Under the pieces are notes generated by a model. It saw only the letters and a program-made list of their open reading frames with translations, was not told the DNA's origin and made no database searches. Below are positions 27,777-36,494 of a DNA stretch of 64,000 bases, one piece after another. Position 1 is the first letter of the stretch. The number at the start of each line of letters is the position of its first letter. This DNA is from Gammaproteobacteria bacterium (GTDB lineage: Bacteria; Pseudomonadota; Gammaproteobacteria; Burkholderiales; Nitrosomonadaceae), in NCBI GenBank assembly GCA_030431985.1, contig JAUIIB010000001.1, forward strand, positions 1-64,000, in the 5' to 3' direction. The position numbers and the translations under genes are program-made.

Positions 27777-28829
27777 ATGAGTATAGAAAATAGCGGCAGC
27801 AATAAATCAATATCTTTTATTGATCGTAGGCAAGGAAGGGTGGACCGTAGGCAAGAAAATCTGATGTCAAGAGACAATACGCCTAGTGATACCTTGAGTT
27901 TTACGAAGAAAATCGTTATTACCGGGTTTGTATTTGTAGTTCTTGGCGTAACAGTTTGGAGTAATGAAAAATTGTTACAGGTTTTTTCTCCACTGCTCAA
28001 GCAGCAGCATTATTCATTAGAGCAATCTTCCAGTTGTCAGTCATTACCTGTGCATGGGTCGGTATATGTGAAGGAACCAGCCTTCATGAAACGAACCGAT
28101 GTACTCTATGCGGGATTAAAAATACATAATAAACATGATTATTCGATGGTGGTTGTTCTGATGGATTTGACACTATCCAGGCAATTTATGGCAGCTTCTG
28201 TGGATGCGGATAAAACAGCCTTTCTAAGTGTTCCGGTTGGGCAATACGGAATGCAGGTATTCTTCGGTTCACGGTGGTGCAACTTGGAAACGGGGTTTTC
28301 CGATGGTGCGGGTGTATTGGTTGAAGGTGGTGTTGCAGTGCGATCCGGGCAAACGACTTTATTGGAATTTTATGGCGCGAATGTTGATCCGGTCCAGCTG
28401 GCACTTGCTTATCGTACTTCACAGCCGGTCAATCCAGATCAGATCAAACCGCCTTCAGAGGTAATCGGAGACGGTAGGCTTGAATTGTTGCAATCCAATG
28501 CTGGGCATTATTTCAGTTCGGGAAGTGTTAATGGTGCGCCAGTTGTATTCATGATTGATACCGGTGCCACAACAGTTTCAATCTCATCCGAAATTGCAGA
28601 ACGGGCGGGTATATCGAAATGTCAGCCGCGTGTTGTGTCGACAGCAAACGGTTCTGTAAATGCTTGTTTTGCAAATGTAGCTGAAATTACATTCGGGAAA
28701 TATCGTTTGACTCATGTCGATGTAACGATTATGCCGGAAATGCCGGGTGATGCATTGTTGGGCATGAATGTGCTACGTCATTTTCGTATTGAGCAGCTGG
28801 ATAAAAGAATGACAATTTCAGTGCATTAA
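27777..28829 (+). CDS. Membrane-anchored retropepsin-like aspartic protease
   Basis: A 350-residue protein with a short cytoplasmic N-terminus containing two DRRQ repeats (residues 16-26), one membrane helix at about residues 45-63, an unassigned periplasmic beta-rich domain (residues 80-215), and a C-terminal clan AA aspartic protease domain. The catalytic motif FMIDTGATT places Asp at about residue 261, and the second hydrophobic motif ALLGMNVLRHF near residue 328 is typical of the TIGR02281-like family. One DTG per chain implies a dimeric enzyme. The substrate is unknown. Its stop codon overlaps that of the convergent pyrF by two bases. Confidence 0.82.
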   Translation: MSIENSGSNKSISFIDRRQGRVDRRQENLMSRDNTPSDTLSFTKKIVITGFVFVVLGVTVWSNEKLLQVFSPLLKQQHYSLEQSSSCQSLPVHGSVYVKEPAFMKRTDVLYAGLKIHNKHDYSMVVVLMDLTLSRQFMAASVDADKTAFLSVPVGQYGMQVFFGSRWCNLETGFSDGAGVLVEGGVAVRSGQTTLLEFYGANVDPVQLALAYRTSQPVNPDQIKPPSEVIGDGRLELLQSNAGHYFSSGSVNGAPVVFMIDTGATTVSISSEIAERAGISKCQPRVVSTANGSVNACFANVAEITFGKYRLTHVDVTIMPEMPGDALLGMNVLRHFRIEQLDKRMTISVH

Positions 28830-29521
28830 TTATTTACTTCTAGAGTCTGGTTAAGCTGTTGTAAAGTGCGGAGTGGATTGTCTGCCTGTGTAATCGGTCT
28901 GCCAATGACAAGATAATCAGCGCCATTATTGATGGCTGCTTGAGGTGTAGCAATGCGTTTCTGGTCGTCCGTATTGTTTTGCTCCAAACGAATGCCTGGT
29001 GTTACAAGATGGAAGTCGGATTTGACATGTTGTCTCAAACTACCGGCTTCTAGTGCCGAACATACGATACCATCCAGTCCGCAGTCTTCAGTCATTGTCG
29101 CCAGGCGATATACCATTTGCTCTGGTGTTTCTTGCAAGCCGATGTCATTCAGGTCATTTTGGTCCATACTTGTCAGCAGAGTTACCGCAATTAGTTTTGT
29201 GGTATTCTGCGGAATTGCCTCTCGAGCTGCATGCAGCATTCTTTTCCCACCAAGTGCGTGGACATTCAACATCCAAACCCCTAGATTTGCTGCTGCTTTG
29301 CACGCTTTGGCTACGGTGTTAGGAATATCATGAAATTTAAGATCGAGAAAAACATCGAAACCGTCATGGGTTAGTCGTTCAACCAGTTGGGGACCTGTTG
29401 CAGTAAATAGTTCCTTTCCTATTTTCAGGCGGCATAATTGTGGATCGAGTTGGCTGACCAGATCAAACGCAGGTTCGGCTGCGCTAAAATCCAAGGCAAC
29501 AATAATACGAGATTTATTCAT
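28826..29521 (-). CDS. pyrF: Orotidine 5'-phosphate decarboxylase PyrF
   Basis: Last step of UMP synthesis, decarboxylating OMP. The 231-residue TIM barrel has VALDF at the start, KIGKELFTATG, the catalytic LDLKFHDIPNT (the Asp-Lys-Asp array) near residue 60, and VIGRPITQADNP near the C-terminus. It belongs to the group I family of gammaproteobacterial and betaproteobacterial type. It lies 99 bp downstream of rapA on the same strand and may be read through from it. pyrD, another gene of the pathway, is at 57114-58130. Confidence 0.97.
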   Translation of the reverse strand: MNKSRIIVALDFSAAEPAFDLVSQLDPQLCRLKIGKELFTATGPQLVERLTHDGFDVFLDLKFHDIPNTVAKACKAAANLGVWMLNVHALGGKRMLHAAREAIPQNTTKLIAVTLLTSMDQNDLNDIGLQETPEQMVYRLATMTEDCGLDGIVCSALEAGSLRQHVKSDFHLVTPGIRLEQNNTDDQKRIATPQAAINNGADYLVIGRPITQADNPLRTLQQLNQTLEVNN

Positions 29522-29620
29522 AATGGAAGCGAGTAAGTGGTGTCATGTCATTATAAAGCGATTGAGTATATTGAAGATGATTATGAGATTGCTATGAGTT
29601 TTTTTATGTGTGTGGTTCGG

Positions 29621-32521
29621 CTAGGTTGCAACGATGACGCGCATGGCGTCCAGTCTAGCGTGTGCATCGTCGACTGCTTGGATTAAATCTGCCAGTAGTT
29701 GTTCGAAAAATTCGATTTCTGCAACGCGTACGTTAGGATTAACTTGCTTTAATGCTTTTAATCGCTCAATTTCTGGTGCGAATGTTTCTTGCAATTGAGA
29801 TTTGGTTTTTTGAGTTGCTGTCGGCATCTGAGACTGGGCAATTTGCTCGCTGATTGTGGTCATATTTCTTATTGTTTCTTTCTTTAGTTCAATAACTTGT
29901 CCTGAGATATGTTGTGATAGTGAGGTGAGGTTCAGATTAATTGTTTCATGATCAAGTGCCGGGTGGTTCGAGCAACCATGTTCGTCCACCAGTGTTCGTA
30001 TCATAATATTCGGTAAATTTTGTTTTTTTGCCGCAGTGGATGGCGTTGTAATATCGAGGACAAACAGACATTCAAGAAACAGCTGTCCTGGTGGTGCGTT
30101 GCGGTGAGAGAGGCAGGATACAGTAGCATTACCATTTTCATTGCTAAGAATGCGATCCATTACATGTGTAACTAAAGGGTGTTCCCAGGTCAAGAATTGC
30201 ATATCTTCGTTAGCTAGGGCAACAGAACGGTTGTAGGTAATAGTTACGCCTTCGTCATACATACCAGGCAACGGTTCTGCCATATGTTCTCCTGGTTGTA
30301 ACCGGTAACTGCCGGTTCGGTGTTCTTCAATATGTATACCGAAACAATCCAACGCTTTATCCATGTAGTGCTGAATATCTGTGCAGGCATCATTTGAAAT
30401 AGCATTCGTATAGATCTGTTCGGCTATTTTCGGGCGGAATGAGTTAGATTCAAGTAAGCGGTCCCGGCCTTGCTCCAATGTTGCGCAGAGCGACTGGTTA
30501 AGTGCACGGGTACGGTTGATTAAATCGGAAAAAGCCAATGATTCGGTATCGCGTTGAAGGAAAGTATCAATTAATTGGTTCTCAAATTGCTTGAAAAGAG
30601 CTTGGCCAGACTGGCAGGTTTTTTCAAGTGCATTCAATCCATCATGATACCAGCGCAACATAATTTCTTGAGCACTGTTTTTCAGAATGGGAGCATAGAT
30701 ATTAATCGTTTCCGTTTGTCCGATACGGTCCAAACGGCCAATGCGTTGCTCCAGCAAATCAGGACTGAATGGCAAGTCAAATAAAACAAGATGATGAGCG
30801 AACTGAAAATTACGGCCTTCACTGCCAATTTCCGAGCAGACCAATACTTGGCAGCCTGTTTCACTGTCGGCAAAAAGTGCTGCAGCACGGTCTCGCTCCA
30901 TTAAATCCATATGTTCATTAAATACGGGATAGTACTGGCCTGTCAATGATTTGAGTGCACGTGTTATATCGCGTGCGGTTAGTGCAGTAGCTGTAATGAC
31001 CAGGATTTTCCGGGGTTTGAGTTGAAGGATAAGTTTATGCAGCCATGGAATGCGCGGATCGATATCGGTCCATTTGGGACCATCCATACCAGTACTCGTC
31101 TGATACTGCTGTTCGGGATTGAGAAGTAACTGTGGATTGGGCAATGATGTTTTTTCAATAGTACTTAGACAAGTAGTGTAGTCATTGGGTAGTGGTAGTG
31201 GTATTACTGATAGTTTTCTTTCCGGAAAGTCGTCAATAGTTGCACGTGTATTACGAAACAATATACGTCCCGTACCATGACGATCTAATAGGAGGGCGGT
31301 CAATGCCTGCTGAGCTTGTTTATGGCTTTCAGATCGAGTGTCTGTTTTTTGAAGTTGTTTAATTAATGATTGAATATACGGCGTATTTTCAATTGAAAGG
31401 ATGGTGCGTTTAAATGTTTCGTTTAATGGTTGATTGGCAAGTAACGCTTCAACAATATTCGCGATTGGCTCAAATGCTTGCTCTTCTTTGATAAAGTGTC
31501 TTAGGTTAGAAAAACGGTCCGGGTCAAGTAGACGAAGACGGGCGAAATGACTTGCTTTGCCGAATTGTTCGGGGGTGGCTGTTAACAGCAGTATACCGTG
31601 AGTGCATCGCGCTAGTTGTTCAATAACTTGATAGGCAGGACTGGATGCAGTTTCTGTCCATTCAAGATGATGTGCTTCGTCAACAACTAAAAGATCCCAG
31701 CTACCCGCTAATGCCAACTGAAAATGTTTTGAATTGTTGCACAGAAAATCTAAGCTGCAAATGATTAACTGTTCGCTATAAAAGGGGTTTTCACCATCCT
31801 GGTTTTTCTCAAGAGCAATAATCCGTTCATCGTTGAATACACTGAAGTGCAGATTAAAGCGGCGCAGCATTTCTACAAGCCACTGATGGGTCAGTGTTTC
31901 AGGAACAACAATCAAGATGCGTTCGGCACGACCGGTCAGATGCTGTTGATGCAGGATCATACCTGCTTCGATTGTTTTACCCAATCCAACTTCATCGGCC
32001 AATAGTACGCGTGGGGCATATCGCCGGCCTATTTCGTGGGCGATGTACAGCTGATGTGGAATTAAACTGGTGCGGGTGCCTAGCAAGCCGTATAACGGTG
32101 AATTTACAAGTTGATTGCGTTTCAACCAGGTTTGATAGCGGATTCGGAACCACTTATCTGCGTCAAACTGATGGTTGAGAAGTCTCGTGATGGGTTGATT
32201 GAGTTGTAAATGATGGGCAAGTTGATGCTCTTCAAATATCAATGATTTGCCACGCTTATCGTTACCTGTGTAGATGAATAATCCGTTTTCTTCATGTATT
32301 GAGGTAATTGTTATGCTGAAGCCTTCTTGATTTTCAATAGTGTCGCCAATATTAAAAATGACGCGTGTCAGCGGTGCAGATTCACGAGCGTAGGTGCGGG
32401 TTTCGCCGGTTGTTTTAAACGTAATACTAACAGTACGTTTTTCAACAGATTGTATGGTGCCAAGGCCCAATTGCAGGTCGGTATCGCATACCCAACGCTG
32501 ACCGGATTTAAAACTATTCAT
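29621..32521 (-). CDS. rapA: RNA polymerase-associated ATPase RapA
   Basis: Swi2/Snf2 ATPase that binds RNA polymerase and promotes its recycling. From the ATG at 32521 it has 966 residues, close to the E. coli length of 968. Two N-terminal Tudor-like domains (QRWVCDTDLQLGLGTI) precede a helicase core with LLADEVGLGKTIEAGMI (motif I), DEAHHLEW (motif II), LLTATPEQFG (III) and EQRIGRLDRIGQT (VI). The C-terminal half also aligns well with E. coli RapA, for example EQGRDRLLE and TWEHPL. RapA is best known in gammaproteobacteria, so its presence here is notable. It lies 97 bp downstream of regA on the same strand. An upstream frame start at 32554 would add 11 residues. Confidence 0.95.
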   Translation of the reverse strand: MNSFKSGQRWVCDTDLQLGLGTIQSVEKRTVSITFKTTGETRTYARESAPLTRVIFNIGDTIENQEGFSITITSIHEENGLFIYTGNDKRGKSLIFEEHQLAHHLQLNQPITRLLNHQFDADKWFRIRYQTWLKRNQLVNSPLYGLLGTRTSLIPHQLYIAHEIGRRYAPRVLLADEVGLGKTIEAGMILHQQHLTGRAERILIVVPETLTHQWLVEMLRRFNLHFSVFNDERIIALEKNQDGENPFYSEQLIICSLDFLCNNSKHFQLALAGSWDLLVVDEAHHLEWTETASSPAYQVIEQLARCTHGILLLTATPEQFGKASHFARLRLLDPDRFSNLRHFIKEEQAFEPIANIVEALLANQPLNETFKRTILSIENTPYIQSLIKQLQKTDTRSESHKQAQQALTALLLDRHGTGRILFRNTRATIDDFPERKLSVIPLPLPNDYTTCLSTIEKTSLPNPQLLLNPEQQYQTSTGMDGPKWTDIDPRIPWLHKLILQLKPRKILVITATALTARDITRALKSLTGQYYPVFNEHMDLMERDRAAALFADSETGCQVLVCSEIGSEGRNFQFAHHLVLFDLPFSPDLLEQRIGRLDRIGQTETINIYAPILKNSAQEIMLRWYHDGLNALEKTCQSGQALFKQFENQLIDTFLQRDTESLAFSDLINRTRALNQSLCATLEQGRDRLLESNSFRPKIAEQIYTNAISNDACTDIQHYMDKALDCFGIHIEEHRTGSYRLQPGEHMAEPLPGMYDEGVTITYNRSVALANEDMQFLTWEHPLVTHVMDRILSNENGNATVSCLSHRNAPPGQLFLECLFVLDITTPSTAAKKQNLPNIMIRTLVDEHGCSNHPALDHETINLNLTSLSQHISGQVIELKKETIRNMTTISEQIAQSQMPTATQKTKSQLQETFAPEIERLKALKQVNPNVRVAEIEFFEQLLADLIQAVDDAHARLDAMRVIVAT

Positions 32522-32618
32522 ATTTGAGTGTTTCGCAAAGTTACAGCTGTGCACATGGAGAGAGTGGAGAGTTTTGTTATTAGCAACGCAATGAAGCAGG
32601 CCACTATTTAATATGAGA

Positions 32619-33179
32619 TTATTTCCGTAACGGTTTTTTAGCCAGTTTGCGTTGCAGTGTTCGGCGATGCATGTTCAAAATTCTTGCGGTCACTGAAATA
32701 TTATTATCATTCTCAGCCAGAATACGGTGAATATACTCCCACTCAAGTCGGCCTACAGATAGCGGATTAACATTAATCGGGGCATCCGTTTCTCCACTAA
32801 CGCGTTCAAATGCAGTCATAATTTCATCGGCATCTACAGGTTTGGCTAAGTAATGCGTTGCCCCAAGTTTTATTGCTTCTACAGCGGTAGCTATACTGGC
32901 ATAACCGGTCAGCATAACAATTCGTGTGCCCGGGTCCAGTGTTTTGAGTTTCTCAACGAGAACCAATCCCGATTCGCTGGATAACTTAAGGTCCACGATC
33001 GCATATTCAGGTGTAATCGATTCGGCTAAATCCATTGCATCTTGAATAGTGTGCGATGTATGTACATTAAAGCCTTTTTTTGTCATCGCTTTTGCCAGAA
33101 CATCGCAAAAAATTTCATCGTCATCAACAATGAGTAAATCGGGATGCTCGTTTGCGGCAATTGATTCTTGTTCAGTCAT
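32619..33179 (-). CDS. regA: Redox response regulator RegA/PrrA/ActR family
   Basis: Two-component regulator for global redox control in proteobacteria. The 186-residue chain has an N-terminal receiver domain with the acidic cluster VDDDE near residue 19, phospho-acceptor Asp63 (IVDLKL), and the conserved Lys in LAKPVDADE. A C-terminal Fis-type helix-turn-helix follows (NISVTARILNMHRRTLQRKLAK), nearly identical to the invariant RegA DNA-binding helix. Its ATG overlaps the regB stop codon (ATGA), so sensor and regulator are coupled. Targets are not known from the sequence; energy metabolism genes are likely. Confidence 0.94.
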   Translation of the reverse strand: MTEQESIAANEHPDLLIVDDDEIFCDVLAKAMTKKGFNVHTSHTIQDAMDLAESITPEYAIVDLKLSSESGLVLVEKLKTLDPGTRIVMLTGYASIATAVEAIKLGATHYLAKPVDADEIMTAFERVSGETDAPINVNPLSVGRLEWEYIHRILAENDNNISVTARILNMHRRTLQRKLAKKPLRK

Positions 33180-34444
33180 AGTGTTGTTTTAATTAGTGGC
33201 AGCGTGACTTGTGTACATGCTCCGTGTTTTTCGAGATTAAATAAATGTACACTGCCGCCAAATCGCTCGATATTGGCGTTTGCAAGAAACAGGCCAATAC
33301 CAAATCCTTGGCCAGGTGCTTTTGTGGTAAAGAAGGCTTCGCCGGCGCGTTGCGTAGCTTGATCAGACAGACCTTCACCGTCGTCTATGATTTCAAGATG
33401 TAAGTGTGTTTTGTCCCAGTGGCTTCTGATTTCAAGATGCTTGGACGATGCATCGGCGGCATTGTTTAATAAATTGAGGATAGATTGACTGATCAGCTGA
33501 TTATCCATGATTTGCGGTGCTGGTAATGATCCATCACTGTGATAACTGAATTTTATATCCGGTCGTATGAGCTTCCATTTTTCTAGTAATGCGTCTAAAA
33601 AATAGTTGACCGATATTTGACTGCCATCTTCTAACCGGGTTTGTCCGGCTTTGGCCAGAAGTTGGGTTAGAATTTCTTTACAGTGTGTGATTTGATTGCG
33701 TAAGATTCCAATACTGTTTTGGAATTCATTGTCGTGGATATATTCTTTTTGTAGTTCTTTAGTGACCACAGCCATGGTTGATAATGGTGTGCCTAGCTCA
33801 TGCGCTGCACCGGCGGCCAATGCACCTAGTGCGATAATTTGTTCATTACGAAGCACTTGTTCCCGGGCCAGTGCAAGATCATGGTCGCGGTCTCGAATTG
33901 AAATACTCATTTTAACAACAAACCAAGAGATGATGACTGTGCTAAGCACAAATGCTAACCACATACCGGATACATGCAAATTAAATTCGACAAGGTGTTT
34001 GCTATGATCATGCGGAAGCGGAATATAGTTAAATAATAAAAATGAATAGCAGCCGATAGTTATCATCGCCATAACCCAGATATAGCGCCACGGCAACGTG
34101 GCGGCGGCAATTGTAAGTGGTAGAAGATAAAGCGAAATGAATGGGTTTGTGGAGCCGCCGCTAAAATATAGTAATGCGCTTAGTGCAAAAACATCGATTA
34201 ATAATTGCAGAAAAAATTCTAAACTGGATATTGGCCATTTTTGATGTAGACGTATCCATGTTATCAAATTAAGAAGCGCTAATACTGCAACGATAATAAT
34301 CAGCTCTGTCCACGGAATGTCGAGATCAATAATGATATAAACAAGGCTGAATGTCAGGCATTGCGCGAGGATGGCAATATTCCTGAGCATAAATAAACGC
34401 TGAAGATTTTTGCTGAGTGGTGATTGGCTTAGATCGTTGAACAT
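33176..34444 (-). CDS. regB: Redox sensor histidine kinase RegB/PrrB family
   Basis: Membrane sensor kinase (422 residues) with six N-terminal helices. The quinone-sensing motif GGSTNPF is at residues 96-102. The phosphorylated His215 lies in AAGAAHELGTPLS, and the redox-active cysteine is Cys255 in ITHCKEIL. Both are offset by exactly 10 from His225 and Cys265 of Rhodobacter RegB. The ATPase G boxes (GQGFGIGLFLANANIE) close the protein. It heads the regB-regA pair, with rapA downstream, and is divergent from the CLC gene. It probably reports quinone pool and thiol redox state. Confidence 0.95.
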   Translation of the reverse strand: MFNDLSQSPLSKNLQRLFMLRNIAILAQCLTFSLVYIIIDLDIPWTELIIIVAVLALLNLITWIRLHQKWPISSLEFFLQLLIDVFALSALLYFSGGSTNPFISLYLLPLTIAAATLPWRYIWVMAMITIGCYSFLLFNYIPLPHDHSKHLVEFNLHVSGMWLAFVLSTVIISWFVVKMSISIRDRDHDLALAREQVLRNEQIIALGALAAGAAHELGTPLSTMAVVTKELQKEYIHDNEFQNSIGILRNQITHCKEILTQLLAKAGQTRLEDGSQISVNYFLDALLEKWKLIRPDIKFSYHSDGSLPAPQIMDNQLISQSILNLLNNAADASSKHLEIRSHWDKTHLHLEIIDDGEGLSDQATQRAGEAFFTTKAPGQGFGIGLFLANANIERFGGSVHLFNLEKHGACTQVTLPLIKTTL

Positions 34445-34671
34445 GAGTTGAACTTAATGGTATGTATATGGATACGATAAATTGATCGATTTATTTAATA
34501 AACATGTTTACTGGCATTACTTTAAGTCGGTATGCTTAAATTCTGAAATGTAGAGAGCCTGTCAGCTAAAATTATTATTAATTTCGTTACATTAGTTTAA
34601 ATTGATCTCGATGGCTATGCGACATTTTGTCGCAGACAAGCGTTGTTGAAAATTGCAAAAAATGACTGAGA

Positions 34672-36402
34672 ATGGATTTTAGGGCAAATAACTGGCGGGA
34701 AACCGCTGTCATGGTTTTGTTGGCGGTAGTAGTGGGTACAGTGACGAGTTACGCAGCTCTAGGATTTTTGTGGGCTATAGACGGTTTACATGTTTTATTT
34801 TTTGATGCAAAAGGTGAGGCGCTCTATGTGCAACTCGAGGAGGTTTCCGGTTGGTATTTATTGTTGATATCTGCTATTGGCGCTTTCGTTGTACGTTTGA
34901 TTGTTCAATATTGGCTTCCTGAACAGCGGAATCACGGTCCCGCCGATGTTATTGAGGCATCACGTTTGAAAGGTGGAAATCTATCAATTAGAGCGGGTGT
35001 TGGCAGTGCGGTTGCCAGTATTATATCGATTGGAAGTGGCGCATCAGTTGGAAGATACGGCCCAGCTGTCCATCTGGGCGCGTCGTTAGGGTCTTGGCTG
35101 GCCCAGTTGCTGAAGCTCACGAACGAGCGAAAAAAAAATCTGCTGGCATGTGGTGTTGCGGGAGCAATTGCGGCCTCATTTTCTGCTCCGCTGGCTGGAG
35201 TGGTATTTGCGCACGAGGTGGTTCTAGGCCGATTTGGTAGCAAATCTGTAATGCCTATTGTAATCTCGTCAGTAGTGGCTACTGCAATTGTCAAAGTACA
35301 CGCCAAGGGTAATATGATTTTCGTATTACCTGACCCACCAGTATTTGCAAATCTAGAATATTTTCTGTTTGCATTCGTCGGTATAATCGGCGGGGCATTA
35401 GCTGTTGTTTATATGTTTTTAATGGTTCGTTGCAATCAGTTGATGCAGCAATATTCAATTTCTGCTCTGACGAAATCATTATTGGGCGGCTTACTACTAG
35501 GTTGTATTGTGGTGATTTATCCCCAGACATTTGGTTTAGGTGAGCAGATTATTCGTGATGCTCTGCACTATGAACTTACAGCGGATGTCTTGCTGACATT
35601 ATTATTTGCAAAGTTGTTGGCAACGTCTATAAGTTTTGCTGCAGGTTTTTCTGGCGGTGTATTTGGACCGGCATTATTTCTGGGTGCGATGTTGGGTACA
35701 GCCTTCGGGATTGGCGTTCAGGGATTGGAAGGTGTTGTTGCATCACCCTCTGTTTATACTGTTGTCGGTATGGGGGCAGTTGTAAGTCGTGTAATAGGTG
35801 CGCCGATTGCGACAATTTTGATTGTTTTCGAAATAACAGGCAATTATTCACTTATGACTGCAGTTATGGTTTCTGTCGTGGTTGGCGGTACGGTAACTCG
35901 AGAATTATTTAATCGATCATACTTTTATCATCAATTACGTGCGCGAGGGACTGAACCTGAGGTTTCTCAAGTGCAGCAACATTTGAATGAGTTGCCTATT
36001 AGTGCATTAGCAGTCCAACCATATATTCTAAAGGCGGAGATGACGCTTCAGGCAGCACAGTTGGAGCTTAAGTTTAGACCTTTTGTTTCTTCAATTGAAG
36101 AAGTGTATGTTGTGAATAAAAAGGGCCAGTTAATCGGACAAGTTCATGCGGTGCGATTAATAAATACGTTCGAAGAAAAAGCACTTAATCAGTCCTTGAC
36201 AGATATACTTACACAACCGCCGGTGGTTTTTACAAAGGAGATGAGTGTGTATTGCGCCTATTTGAAAATAAAAAATTTCAAAGGTGTGAGTGTACCGGTG
36301 GTCGATGGTCAGACGCGGCAATTTGTTGGTGTCATATACATGAGCAAATTGGTGGATGGCTGCTTGCAGGGATTTGAAAAGTTTCGCACAGAGGAACGAT
36401 AG
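34672..36402 (+). CDS. CLC-family chloride channel with CBS domains, non-canonical gate
   Basis: A 576-residue CLC protein with a membrane part (residues 10-420) and a C-terminal CBS-domain pair (from about residue 445). The anion-site motifs are present but altered. GSGASVGRYGP has Tyr129 where E. coli ClcA has the gating Glu148 (GREGP). FAHEVV places Val183 where ClcA has the internal proton Glu203. The GSGIP region reads RNHGPADV. GGVFGPALFLGA near residue 325 is retained. Loss of both glutamates argues for an uncoupled channel rather than an H+/Cl- exchanger; this is inference from hand alignment. It is divergent from regB and followed by DAHP synthase after 92 bp. Confidence 0.9.
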   Translation: MDFRANNWRETAVMVLLAVVVGTVTSYAALGFLWAIDGLHVLFFDAKGEALYVQLEEVSGWYLLLISAIGAFVVRLIVQYWLPEQRNHGPADVIEASRLKGGNLSIRAGVGSAVASIISIGSGASVGRYGPAVHLGASLGSWLAQLLKLTNERKKNLLACGVAGAIAASFSAPLAGVVFAHEVVLGRFGSKSVMPIVISSVVATAIVKVHAKGNMIFVLPDPPVFANLEYFLFAFVGIIGGALAVVYMFLMVRCNQLMQQYSISALTKSLLGGLLLGCIVVIYPQTFGLGEQIIRDALHYELTADVLLTLLFAKLLATSISFAAGFSGGVFGPALFLGAMLGTAFGIGVQGLEGVVASPSVYTVVGMGAVVSRVIGAPIATILIVFEITGNYSLMTAVMVSVVVGGTVTRELFNRSYFYHQLRARGTEPEVSQVQQHLNELPISALAVQPYILKAEMTLQAAQLELKFRPFVSSIEEVYVVNKKGQLIGQVHAVRLINTFEEKALNQSLTDILTQPPVVFTKEMSVYCAYLKIKNFKGVSVPVVDGQTRQFVGVIYMSKLVDGCLQGFEKFRTEER

Positions 36403-36494
36403 TTGAATCATGGTAACTAACCGTATTTTCGGTTAGAATTCACTACCCATTGATATTGTACTCAGTGAATTAGCATGAATTTTTATATTGTCCT

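Noticed and set aside
36417-36436. CTAACCG/CGGTTAG hairpin after the CLC gene considered as a terminator.
   Set aside because: No T run follows on either strand; the stem is short.
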